Shown: positions 36,701 to 42,787 of the stretch, one piece after another
Layout: every line of letters starts with the position of its first letter
Numbering within the stretch: position 1 is the stretch's first letter
NCBI RefSeq assembly: GCF_003947415.1
Contig: NZ_QHKL01000001.1
Span: 930,001 to 994,000 of the forward strand
Direction of reading: 5' to 3'
DNA: 64,000 nucleotides
Origin: Amycolatopsis sp. WAC 01376
Lineage (GTDB): Bacteria > Actinomycetota > Actinomycetes > Mycobacteriales > Pseudonocardiaceae
Notes under the pieces: generated by a model
What the model was told of the DNA's origin: nothing
What the model saw: only the letters and a program-made list of their open reading frames with translations
Databases searched by the model: none
Position numbers and translations under genes: made by a program

Positions 36701-37727
36701 AAGAAGAACCGGAATCCACATCCGGCGTGGAAGGACCGTCTCCCGGGGCGCCGGGCGTGTTCGCGGCCTTGATGTCGCCGATCTGGCTCTTCGCCCCGTC
36801 GACACCGCCGCCCACGGCTCCGCCGGAAGCGCCCATCAGGACGTCCTTGGCCGAAAGCTTGTCCAGGTCACCGGTGACGGCGGCCTGCCCGACCGTGCTG
36901 GCGACACCTTCGGCCGCACCGCGTACGGCACCGCGCGCCGCGCTGTCGACGATCTGGCCGCCGACGCTGTCGGAAAGTCCCTTGGTCGCGCCCTTGCCGA
37001 TACTGCTGCTACCCGCGCCGACCACGCCGTCGACGGCACCGCTGATCGCGGAATCCTTGGTCTTGCTGAGATCCCAGCTGTCGCGGTCGCCCTTGGCCAT
37101 CTGGAGACCCTGGATGCCCGCGTCCATGGCGAGGTTCATCGCCGTGTTCTGCAGGACCTCCTTGCCGATCTTCTTCAGGCCCTCCTTGAGGAGTTTCTCG
37201 AGGAGTTCCTTCGCGACCTTCTTGAAGCCTTCCTGCGCGAGCTTCTGCATCAGCTGCCGGAAGATCATCTGGACGGTCATGCGGGTGGCGATCTGCGCCG
37301 GCGCGATCCCGGCCGTCGAACCACCGAAGGTCACCGCCGCGGCCGCGATCATCGCGACGATCTGCGCGGCGAGGATCACCAGCGAGATGATGATCATGTA
37401 CTTCGTGTACTCGACGTCCAGCGCGGTCGCGTTGCACGAGTCGCCGAGCGCTTTCGAAGAGTCGGCGAGCGACTTGAAGTACGCCTCGTCGCCCTCGACG
37501 AACTTCTTCCAGGCCTCGGCGAACTTCTCCGCGCCTTCACCGGTCCAGCCGCCGAGGACCTCGGTGGCGCCCTTGGTCGCGGTGTCGGCGATCGGCTGGA
37601 CGGCCTTCGAGGCGTTGTGCCAGGCGTCGCGCAGTTCGCGGAGTTTGTCCTCGTCGCCTTCGGGCCAGCTTTCCCCGACGACGATCGGCAGGAGCCACTT
37701 GACCGCGTCGGGCATCTCCATACCCAC
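30717..37727 (-). CDS. Giant T7SS-type polymorphic toxin: CpnT-like N-terminus, 2x (ADP-ribosyltransferase + papain-fold), RelA/SpoT-like C-terminus
   Basis: A 2336-aa protein. Residues 1-330 are a CpnT/WXG100-like helical domain (GGWTGEGAEKFAEAWKKF) with a hydrophobic segment near 108-135. Residues about 335-885 are a Pro/Ser/Gln-rich linker. A first ADP-ribosyltransferase domain (about 890-1125) has Arg in SRRVNF, the STS in LSTSR and EREVLM. A first papain-fold domain (about 1213-1400) reads YQTNSAES, so its Cys is Ser. A second transferase domain (about 1450-1660) has IRGID, SST and ENE. A second papain-fold domain (about 1760-1925) has Cys1813, His1894 and Asp1909. The last about 150 residues are RelA/SpoT-like (LTDLVGVKIQF, SGYRDLQMNV, AELRLHL). 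Start GTG 37727 lies 4 bases after the WXG gene. Confidence 0.85.
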   Translation of the reverse strand: MGMEMPDAVKWLLPIVVGESWPEGDEDKLRELRDAWHNASKAVQPIADTATKGATEVLGGWTGEGAEKFAEAWKKFVEGDEAYFKSLADSSKALGDSCNATALDVEYTKYMIIISLVILAAQIVAMIAAAAVTFGGSTAGIAPAQIATRMTVQMIFRQLMQKLAQEGFKKVAKELLEKLLKEGLKKIGKEVLQNTAMNLAMDAGIQGLQMAKGDRDSWDLSKTKDSAISGAVDGVVGAGSSSIGKGATKGLSDSVGGQIVDSAARGAVRGAAEGVASTVGQAAVTGDLDKLSAKDVLMGASGGAVGGGVDGAKSQIGDIKAANTPGAPGDGPSTPDVDSGSSSDPGSSSRPDSSQRSTSDSEATSSRGSDGDSSPRSSSADPQPRSESGPQRTADSDRVSQSSTQAPERSADTGDGQRAPQTHQNAADNGSGQQQAAAANQQQAPAAQTQAPAAGAAQTPAGSPAPASSPASGPAQGPASSPASSPAQGPSHSPSQGPASSPAQSPTQGPSHSPSQGPASSPAPGPSHSPSPSPSQSSAMPPAASSSTGAPSSSGGYGMASNPGSSSPAPSGGYGMAPGGNPPGNGPAPGGFPPPGHDPSRPVRPNDGVQAAGFTGNGGPQQPRFDQPPAPMPFQGQQPMQPPPPGGFAPPPPPPGAMPPRGPQGPRPTGPQPPRQHPGQGGYPQDRGPRQRPQQPPQPPGPQGPPRPPQGYQGRPGPGPGPNGGVPPRPQTPPPGPPPGNRGPAGHPPRPQHPGNGPFPGNRGPMPPPPPGHHPGQPGRPGQQPGRPMPPGAEPPRFGGPQRPPQVPAPRPGHDGNAGPQDRTQQPQRPSQQQPPMRPVEEAPRQAPQDTELPKDTDVPKDTETPQDTESPKDTETPQDVTPDDKTTVDEPYLTDPDFHTDDPAAYRALADTQIDKRGFDNETGEARSEQVRREGLAKRDAHEDPRVKEMSDQGAYAVHSYTRTDMAERITHAQRHGGAELDALRPHIEAITSGLNEMPAYEGLVSRRVNFNGNESAIRSFLEAHARGQVIVDPQMLSTSRVTPEHPRSNFPGEVEMRIQSKTGRHIEDLASIKDEREVLMKSATQLRVTDVKMGPGHPDHPDYKKRLDDGSPNDLPKWIVECEEVVAGEDGHLSPDEVHQKVAERREYNNAVQDRLAQEAAEQEAQLRRDHPELFQGQGLAGLETKLADGKGGWVDATDAPVHDIPKPREHVPDGGWSELAKPLDEGGTPVIHAGSAETPHQQVRLLMDEIPAIGEANTRNYYAPESWKDGYQTNSAESLVAFEDRMNGGDSVAGPSTGGSPLQHVSDRLGGQWSDRNGFADVARELGERPVGARTAVAFEQHAAAEPNAPEGSPRSKDRIETRIVAAVHTPHGVVFADPMTGRLAELPDDPTSIKAMPMGGGDAPHTPEAPHTDKSPEAEKPVQEQAPKTEVDIADRLKGPEEAPKRIDESYLGDENFRGSPEDHKSLRDRYDNADHAEQAREKALKRLEASPLKDRVSPEAAEAIYSYSREHAYAINDANRRGESHPDFENAQRSTRAIVGALNELPDFHGEAIRGIDTKGDMQAAAIMAAHYEPGQTVPEPTMTSSTIKTSPDTKSKFGEDVEIHIVSKTGKDVSSLAENPRENEAINKPATQLYVHSKEFKTPPLVDRPKWVIHAEEVTPGDPRYLDPETAKQKMDERRARHAAEAPELARLAQAQSMARLGGFDEPQTPHLTTENPAQHGVADADKGPEYGEQPVTDDTIELPTPARDYSSMAVATNPPSEPAIHAGSASPAQQAAYLADRHPRLGEVNPHFNDPDALANGYRSNCTRTPGAYMDRLNGIDSTADPLLVHEMDSRGTLEHVEERFGGQFSDRADYDTVIREMRGMPTDHHAVVAVKYLDENGVERGHVAMVANTRDGVAFIDPQSGALMNLPHPPLSMKLMHVGVPEGPAAQPVDPRIAFARDDTPDVPPSRIGPDGRPIVDAGYGMAHDEPAQHNRADGERFLNDPEVAAAVDGLDPDKKRAVHEDENGVKHDVGPMRDFIREHLPAHPELVRLMEHPDNAYLRASLLNNPMTIGSLLLHPEAIPILEDALRDVEERGFPMIDDVRQDGPGDTPLTQDQRDLANAAADIAADVERGDQYHAGFDRADKGDSAKIQEFLDAEREAWPQNQGDLNRIAERIAEENNGDASGRPGPKDDDRAKAKIAGYDGDASKLTDLVGVKIQFDTLADVYNALNAVMADPDLRIVSFDDRFANPQDSGYRDLQMNVRLPNGHVAELRLHLKHIDTVSAYEHALYEVRRDFPTYNRTLDENNKKRLSPEQALLEAALMDRVREKFMAGLRKGLPPEENT
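36160..36320. repeat. Tandem repeats inside the toxin linker
   Basis: A 60-base unit beginning GCCGGGCTGGA occurs at 36160-36219 and again from 36220, where it is shortened, followed by further partial units. On the coding strand it encodes repeated Gly-Pro-Ala/Ser-Ser-Pro peptides such as QGPSHSPSQGPASSPA. It makes the linker length variable by recombination. Confidence 0.75.
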
Positions 37728-37731
37728 GGCG

Positions 37732-38049
37732 CTAGACCTTCTTGTCCAGCGTCGTCTTGATCTCTTCCTCGGCGTTCGTGAACGCGGTCATCGATCGTTC
37801 GACGTTGTGCTGCATGCCCCGCAGCGCCTCGACGATGTTCGCGAACCCTTCGGACGAACCCTGCGCGCCCGGCTCGTAGTCCTTCGCGAACTCCTTGCCG
37901 GCGTCGTCGCTGCCCCAGCATTGGCCGAGCGAATTCATCGCGGCCAGCAGTTCCTTGCCCGCGTCGTCCAGCTGATCCGCGGCAAGGCCCAGCTTGGCCG
38001 CGGCCGTCTTCACCGCGTCCGGATCCGCGGTGAACCCACCGTTCGGCAT
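37732..38049 (-). CDS. WXG100-family-like small helical protein
   Basis: A 105-aa all-helical protein in the size range of ESAT-6-like proteins, with a turn CWGSDDAGKEFAKDYEP that matches the W-x-G plus following acidic/aromatic pattern at the middle of a helical hairpin. Such proteins partner with or guide T7SS substrates. Its ATG overlaps the YbaB-like stop (ATGA 38047-38051), and it is followed after 4 bases by the giant toxin, whose N-terminus is also WXG100-like, so the two may form a heterodimer for export. Confidence 0.8.
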   Translation of the reverse strand: MPNGGFTADPDAVKTAAAKLGLAADQLDDAGKELLAAMNSLGQCWGSDDAGKEFAKDYEPGAQGSSEGFANIVEALRGMQHNVERSMTAFTNAEEEIKTTLDKKV

Positions 38050-38663
38050 CAGACTCCCCTGGTCAACCAGCTCGAAGGCGGTTCTTCCTCATCGTCGTCC
38101 TGCCGGCGCACCCGTTTCGGCACCGGTTTGGGTGCCGGCGGCGCGGGCGGGACCGGAGGAGCCGGCGGCGGCGGTGTGTCGTCCTTGATCATCAGCGGGG
38201 CGTCGAAGTCTTCGTCGGACTTCGTCGGCGCCTCTTCTTCCTCCACGAGGAAGTCCGGGATCGACGGCATCAGCCCTTGCAGCGAAGGCGCGCCTTCGAT
38301 GAGGTCCGAGAGGTCCGGCAGTCCTTCGGTGATCGGCGCCATGAGGTCGGCGACCTGCTGCTTGACCTGCAGCGATCCCTGACGCACCAAGGTCAGCACG
38401 GTGTTGGCGAGCTGCGCGGGAGTGGTGCGCTCGAAGGCGTTCGGCTGGATTTCCAGTTTGGCGAGCGTGCCGGTCGCGTCGATGGTGGCGCGGACGAGGC
38501 CGTCCTGCGAGACCACCGTCGCCGACGTCTGCGAAGCGGCTTCCTGCGCGTCCCGGAGCTGGGCCGTCTGGCGCTCGAACTGCTCGAGCAGCGTGTCGAC
38601 CTGATCCTTCATGGCGGCATTGCGCGCTTCGAGGCGTGCGCTGTCGTCGCCGGCCGTCGTCAC
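38049..38663 (-). CDS. YbaB/EbfC-family protein, first gene of the toxin operon
   Basis: About 204 aa. The N-terminal helical part (LEARNAAMKDQVDTLLEQFE) and beta region (VVSQDGLVRATIDATGTLAK, LEIQPNAF) match the YbaB/EbfC fold, which commonly precedes WXG100 genes in actinobacteria. The C-terminal about 80 residues are acidic and proline-rich (PPPPAPPVPPAPPAPKP). GTG 38663 is preferred because GGGGG is five bases upstream; the frame stays open to a GTG at 38702. The preceding gene on this strand, the MFS exporter, ends 55 bases upstream with no clear terminator between, so read-through is possible. Confidence 0.78.
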   Translation of the reverse strand: MTTAGDDSARLEARNAAMKDQVDTLLEQFERQTAQLRDAQEAASQTSATVVSQDGLVRATIDATGTLAKLEIQPNAFERTTPAQLANTVLTLVRQGSLQVKQQVADLMAPITEGLPDLSDLIEGAPSLQGLMPSIPDFLVEEEEAPTKSDEDFDAPLMIKDDTPPPPAPPVPPAPPAPKPVPKRVRRQDDDEEEPPSSWLTRGV

Positions 38664-38718
38664 TTGAGCCCCCGCAAGTACTTGATCCCGGGCATACGCC
38701 ACCCGGTGTCGGTAAGCG

Positions 38719-40032
38719 TCACCCTAATGCCATGGGCTGAGCCATATCAGTGGTTCTCCCTTTTCGCACCGCGAGCAGGTAGGCGGCGGCGCCCGCCAGG
38801 TAGAGGACGGTGGCCGCGATCAGCAGCCCCGGCGAGCGTCCGTCGGCCGGGATCACCGTCGCGGCCAGGGAAACGGCGGCGACCTGGGTGATGTTGAAAA
38901 GCGTGTCGTAGAGCGCGAAGACCCGCCCCCGCGCCTCGTCGGCGACGTCGAGCTGAACCGACGAATCGACGCAGAGTTTCAGCACCTGTCCGGCCCCGGT
39001 CACCAGGAACGCCGCGACCAACGCGGCGGGCACCACCATCGGCAGGCCGAGCGCGGACTGCGCGACCGCCGCCAGCACCAGCGCGCCCACCACGACGCGG
39101 ACCCTGCCCAGCAGCCGGATCAGCCGGGCGGTCAGCAGCCCGGCGACCAGGATCCCCGCCCCGGCGAACGCGGCCATCTGCCCCAGCCCCGCCATCCCGG
39201 CGCGGAAGATCCCGGCGTCGGTGAAGTGGTTGCGCATCAGCAGCACGGTCACCAGCAGCGAGATCCCGTACGACGCGCGATGGGCGAACAGCGCGACGAA
39301 ACCGGCCGTGACGCTGGGCGTGCGCCAAGCCGCCTTCGCGCCGTCGGCGTCGCCGAGGGCGACGGCGAGGGCCGGATTCGACGGCTCGTCGACCGTCGAC
39401 GGCCCGAGCAGCCCGCGCGTGAACCCCGAAGCGAGGACGGCGGCGCCGATGCCACCCAGCGCGGCGACGGCGGTGACCCACGCGGAACCGGCGTCGTCGG
39501 CGCCGGTCAGCGCACGGAGGCCGATCGCGCAGCCGCCGCCGACGACGGCGAGCACCGAACCCCACGTCGCCGCGAAGGCGTTCGCGGCGACCACGGATTT
39601 CTCTTCGACGACGTGCGGAAGCGACGCGGAAAGACCCGAGCCGATGAATCGGGAGATGCCCTCCGACGCCAGCGCCAGGGAGAACAGCCCGATCCCGGCC
39701 GCTCCCGTGCCCACCGCGACGGCCGTCGCGAGGATGGTGAGGGACCGCAGGAGGCTCGCGAAGATCAGGACTTTCCGGCGGTCCCAGCGGTCGAGCAGCG
39801 CGCCCGCGAACGGCCCGACGAGCGAATAGGGCAGCAGCAACGCCGCGAAACCGCCCGCCATGGCGAGCGCGTCGGCGGCGCGTTCGGGGTTGAAGAGGAC
39901 GGCACCGGCCAGCCCGGCCTGGTACATGCCGTTGCCCCAGTGCGCGGAGAACCGAGTGAACAGCAGACGGCGGAAGTCACGGTCGCGAACGAACGCCCTC
40001 GAACGGACTCGCTCGGGTGCGCTGATCGTCAC
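38719..40032 (-). CDS. MFS transporter
   Basis: About 437 aa with 12 hydrophobic segments typical of the major facilitator superfamily; the cytoplasmic loop LLDRWDRRKVLIFASLLRS between segments 2 and 3 is the usual MFS signature. Related proteins are predicted drug or metabolite exporters. The GTG at 40032 is chosen since the frame upstream of it runs through a non-coding tandem repeat (40072-40134) that would encode repeated MDDTR peptides; that extension is unlikely to be translated. Substrate unknown. Confidence 0.85.
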   Translation of the reverse strand: MTISAPERVRSRAFVRDRDFRRLLFTRFSAHWGNGMYQAGLAGAVLFNPERAADALAMAGGFAALLLPYSLVGPFAGALLDRWDRRKVLIFASLLRSLTILATAVAVGTGAAGIGLFSLALASEGISRFIGSGLSASLPHVVEEKSVVAANAFAATWGSVLAVVGGGCAIGLRALTGADDAGSAWVTAVAALGGIGAAVLASGFTRGLLGPSTVDEPSNPALAVALGDADGAKAAWRTPSVTAGFVALFAHRASYGISLLVTVLLMRNHFTDAGIFRAGMAGLGQMAAFAGAGILVAGLLTARLIRLLGRVRVVVGALVLAAVAQSALGLPMVVPAALVAAFLVTGAGQVLKLCVDSSVQLDVADEARGRVFALYDTLFNITQVAAVSLAATVIPADGRSPGLLIAATVLYLAGAAAYLLAVRKGRTTDMAQPMALG

Positions 40033-40071
40033 GGACCCGCAGCCTAGTGAGAGGCACGGCGACGCCGCGTC

Positions 40072-40134
40072 CGTGTCGTCCACCCGGACACGCGTGTCGT
40101 CCATCGGCTCACGCGTGTCGTCCATCCCGTCACG
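40072..40134. repeat. Three tandem 21-base repeats upstream of the MFS gene
   Basis: Three units of exactly 21 bases (40072-40092, 40093-40113, 40114-40134), each starting CGTGTCGTCCA and ending CACG. The period equals two helical turns, as expected for regulator binding on one DNA face. They lie 40 bases upstream of the MFS start, in the 367-base divergent gap (40033-40399) before yqgE. No further gene is seen in that gap. Confidence 0.75.
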
Positions 40135-40159
40135 GGAAACGACCGACATCGGTCCAGGT

Positions 40160-40198
40160 GGTCGTGAGTGGCCCTTCACGACCTCGTCACTCACGACC
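40160..40198. repeat. Inverted repeat sharing the GTCGTGAGTGGC motif
   Basis: An 11-bp stem, GGTCGTGAGTG with CACTCACGACC, around 17 bases. The left arm continues GC and so contains the 12-base start of the 49-base repeats found at 20.9-21.3 kb. It may act as a hairpin in the divergent gap between the MFS gene and yqgE. Confidence 0.65.
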
Positions 40199-40399
40199 GG
40201 AGTTGAAGGTGGTCGATGCGCTTTAGGGTCGCCTCTCGGCGGCTATGCGCAGTGTGGCTCCAGCCGGACGGTATTCCACAAAGGCGGTTCTTCAGTGAGC
40301 CCGGGGGACACGGAAAGCGCACCGACCGTTGTGTCCAACGGTGCTCGTGATGCTGTTGTTCCCAGTGCCGGACGATTTGTCCTCACTCGAAGTGGGATC

Positions 40400-40981
40400 A
40401 TGGCGGACGTGCCAGCGGACGCCGAGGTCGAACCGGGAACGCTCCTGGTCGCCGCCCCCACGATGTTCGATCCTAATTTCCGGCGGACCGTCGTGTTCGT
40501 CATCGATCACCGGGACGAGGGAACGCTCGGGGTCGTGCTCAACCGGCCGAGTGACGTCCCGGTGTACGACGTGCTCCCCAACTGGGGCGGGCACGTCGCC
40601 GAACCGCAGTCGGTGTTCGTCGGCGGTCCGGTGGAGAAGAAGACGGCGTTGTGCCTTGCCGCGCTGCGGACCGGTGAGACGGCGTCCAGCGTGCCGGGGG
40701 TGATCGCCGTCCGCGGTCCGGTCGCGCTGGTGGATCTCGACACCGATCCCGAGATCCTGGTCCCGAAGGTCCGCGGCGTTCGAGTCTTCGCCGGGTACGC
40801 GGGCTGGGACTCCGGCCAGCTGGCGAACGAGATCGAACGCGACGACTGGGTGATCGTCCCGGCGTTGCCCAGCGACGTCCTCGCCTCGCCGAACCACGAC
40901 CTCTGGGGCCAGGTGTTGCGGCGTCAGGGCATCCCGCTGGCGTTGCTGGCCACCCATCCGGGAGACCTCCAGCGCAATTAA
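40400..40981 (+). CDS. YqgE/AlgH family protein
   Basis: A 193-aa protein of the UPF0301 family. Recognised from GTLLVAAPTMFDPNFRRTVV near the N-terminus, GTLGVVLNRPSDVPV, VFVGGPVEKKTALCL and AGYAGWDSGQLANEIE. The biochemical role of the family is not established. Start ATG 40400 fits the family N-terminus; the frame is open upstream through intergenic repeats. It converges with the SdpI-like gene, and the stop codons overlap by 4 bases. Confidence 0.9.
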   Translation: MADVPADAEVEPGTLLVAAPTMFDPNFRRTVVFVIDHRDEGTLGVVLNRPSDVPVYDVLPNWGGHVAEPQSVFVGGPVEKKTALCLAALRTGETASSVPGVIAVRGPVALVDLDTDPEILVPKVRGVRVFAGYAGWDSGQLANEIERDDWVIVPALPSDVLASPNHDLWGQVLRRQGIPLALLATHPGDLQRN

Positions 40982-41400
40982 GCGGTGGCGGTGTCGGCCT
41001 TCTTGAAGACACCGCAGGTCCCGCAGGCGCAGCCACTGCACCCGGCGGGCCGCTCCGGCTCGGGCTCGGGGACCGTCGCGGCGGCACGGTTGCCGAGCAC
41101 TCCCCCGGCCGCGATCAGCGCGATCAGCCCGATCACGCCCACGACCGAGGCCAGTACGAGGCCGGACGTCGTCGGCATGATCAGCCCGGCGGCCCCGGCG
41201 AGCACGGCGATCACGCCACCGGCCAGCGTCGGGAGCCCGGCGACCTTGTTGCCGAGGCGGAAAGCCTCTTCGCTGCGCATCGTGGCGGCGGTGCGCACGC
41301 CGGCGCCGCGGTCACGCGGCAGCTTCTCGCGCAGGCCGAGGAAGCCACCCCAGCCGACGAGGACACCCAGCACGATCGGGACCAGCGCTATGACGAACAC
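40978..41400 (-). CDS. SdpI-like membrane protein with cysteine-rich tail
   Basis: About 140 aa with three to four hydrophobic segments, the motif RSEEAFRLGNKVAG typical of SdpI/YhfL-type proteins (SdpI is an immunity protein in Bacillus), and an unusual C-terminal tail CSGCACGTCGVFKK holding four Cys in a CxxCxCxxC pattern. GTG 41400 is preferred; the longest frame (41472) would overlap the divergent phytase-like gene. The Cys tail could bind metal. Confidence 0.7.
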   Translation of the reverse strand: MFVIALVPIVLGVLVGWGGFLGLREKLPRDRGAGVRTAATMRSEEAFRLGNKVAGLPTLAGGVIAVLAGAAGLIMPTTSGLVLASVVGVIGLIALIAAGGVLGNRAAATVPEPEPERPAGCSGCACGTCGVFKKADTATA

Positions 41401-41465
41401 TCCACGAGGATAAGCGTGACGTTCCGGCAACCTGCCGGATACCCTGATCGACTGTGCTACAGGCC

Positions 41466-42617
41466 ATGTCACGCCGAGTTCTAGCAGCCGCCCTGATCGG
41501 GGCCGTTCCCCTCACCCTGATGGCGGCGCCCGCCGCCCACGCCGAACACCGTCCGTTGCGCCTGATCGGCGAACAGACCGTTCCGAATTCGCTGCTCTTC
41601 CAGGGCACGGTCGTCGGCGGCCTGTCCAGCATCGACTTCGACCCCCGCACCGGCGAGTACGCGCTGATCTGCGACGACCGGTCCGCGATCAACCCGGCCC
41701 GGTTCTACACGGCGAAGTTCTCCCTGGACGCCGACGGACTCGGCCCGGTCACCTTCACCGGCACCAAGCCGCTCCTGCGTCCCGACGGCACGCCGTACCC
41801 GCCGCTCGCGAAGAACGACCCCGCGCAGCCGCCGAACATGCGCACGATCGATCCCGAAGAACTCCGCGTCGACCCGTGGACCGGCCGGTACGTCTGGTCG
41901 CAGGAGGGCGAGCGGTCGGCGGCGGCGCGGATCGATCCGTCGATCCGCGAGGCGAAGCGTGACGGCGCCTACGTCCGTGACCTGCCGATTCCCGCCAACG
42001 AGAAGATGACCGAGACGGCGGGGCCGCGGCAGAACCTCGCCCTCGAAGGCCTCACGTTCGCGGGTTTCGGATCACTGATCGCCAGCTCGGTCGAAGGTCC
42101 GTTGCTGCAGGACGGACCGGAAGCGAACACCACGTCAGGCGCCCTTTCGCGGATCACCGTGCAGTCGCGGTCCGGGCCGATCGTGGCGCAGTACGCGTAC
42201 CCGCAGGAGAAGGTCTTCGCGGCGCCGAATCCGCCCGGCGCTTTCGCGACCACCGGCATCTCGTCGCTGCTGGCCGTCGACCAGGCCGATCCGACGCGCT
42301 ACCTGGTGATGGAGCGTTCGTTCGTCACCGGCGTCGGCAACAAGGTCCGCATCTACGAGATCGACACCAAGGGCGCCACGAACATCGCGAAGGTCCCGTC
42401 GCTCGGCGAGGCGAAAAACGTCAAACCGGTCAAGAAGCGCCTGCTGGCGGACCTCGCTGACTTCAAGTTGTCCACTGTGGACAACGTCGAGGGGATGACC
42501 TGGGGCCCGCGCCTGCGCGGTGGCGAGCGCAGTCTGGTGCTCGTCAGCGACAACAACTTCTCGCCGACGCAGGTGACCCAGTTCATCGCTCTGGCGGTCC
42601 CCTCGGAACGGCTTTGA
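41466..42617 (+). CDS. Secreted phytase-like esterase family protein
   Basis: A 383-aa exported protein: signal peptide MSRRVLAAALIGAVPLTLMA with cleavage after AHA. The rest fits the esterase-like activity of phytase domain, a beta-propeller (GGLSSIDFDPRTGEYALICD, NLALEGLTFAGFGS, STVDNVEGMTWGPRL). Enzyme activity and substrate cannot be judged from sequence. ATG 41466 is taken as start; a GTG at 41454 adds four residues. Divergent from the SdpI-like gene; followed by the leuS leader. Confidence 0.85.
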   Translation: MSRRVLAAALIGAVPLTLMAAPAAHAEHRPLRLIGEQTVPNSLLFQGTVVGGLSSIDFDPRTGEYALICDDRSAINPARFYTAKFSLDADGLGPVTFTGTKPLLRPDGTPYPPLAKNDPAQPPNMRTIDPEELRVDPWTGRYVWSQEGERSAAARIDPSIREAKRDGAYVRDLPIPANEKMTETAGPRQNLALEGLTFAGFGSLIASSVEGPLLQDGPEANTTSGALSRITVQSRSGPIVAQYAYPQEKVFAAPNPPGAFATTGISSLLAVDQADPTRYLVMERSFVTGVGNKVRIYEIDTKGATNIAKVPSLGEAKNVKPVKKRLLADLADFKLSTVDNVEGMTWGPRLRGGERSLVLVSDNNFSPTQVTQFIALAVPSERL

Positions 42618-42638
42618 CCAGCGCGTTAAACTGGCCAT

Positions 42639-42677
42639 ATGGACACGGCTCGGCTGCTCCTTAGCCTGCCGCGCTGA
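42639..42677 (+). CDS. leuS leader peptide
   Basis: A 12-residue open frame, MDTARLLLSLPR, ending TGA. Four of 12 codons are Leu (CTG CTC CTT and CTG), as expected for a peptide that senses charged tRNA-Leu. It is followed by complementary stems and a terminator ahead of leuS, in a 170-base leader. Confidence 0.75.
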   Translation: MDTARLLLSLPR

Positions 42678-42738
42678 ACTCGGCCGATCGGCCGGGACCA
42701 GCGCGGCGACCCCTCATGCCCTCCGGGCTGAGGGGTCG
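42668..42738 (+). promoter_or_regulatory. leuS: Transcription attenuator of leuS
   Basis: The 3' end of the leader frame, GCCGCGCTG (42668-42676), is the exact complement of CAGCGCGGC (42699-42707). Directly after this lies a strong hairpin, 42708-42737: GACCCCTCA and TGAGGGGTC with an inner GCCC/GGGC, followed by the U-rich GAGTTGTTTC. Stalling of a ribosome at the Leu codons would cover the first arm, so terminator formation would depend on leucyl-tRNA level. The exact antiterminator pairing is not resolved by eye. Confidence 0.65.
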
Positions 42739-42787
42739 AGTTGTTTCTGGAGTGGCTTGACGTGGATGAGCACGGAGGATTTCGGCG

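Noticed and set aside
35080..36720. Pro/Gln/Ser-rich region of the giant protein as a separate gene or a CRISPR-like array
   Set aside because: The repeats are in frame, short and protein-coding (linker); there are no spacers, and the flanking domains are continuous in one frame.
40033..40194. N-terminal extension of the MFS protein through the tandem repeats
   Set aside because: It would encode repeated MDDTR peptides with no ribosome site, and the family N-terminus begins close to GTG 40032.
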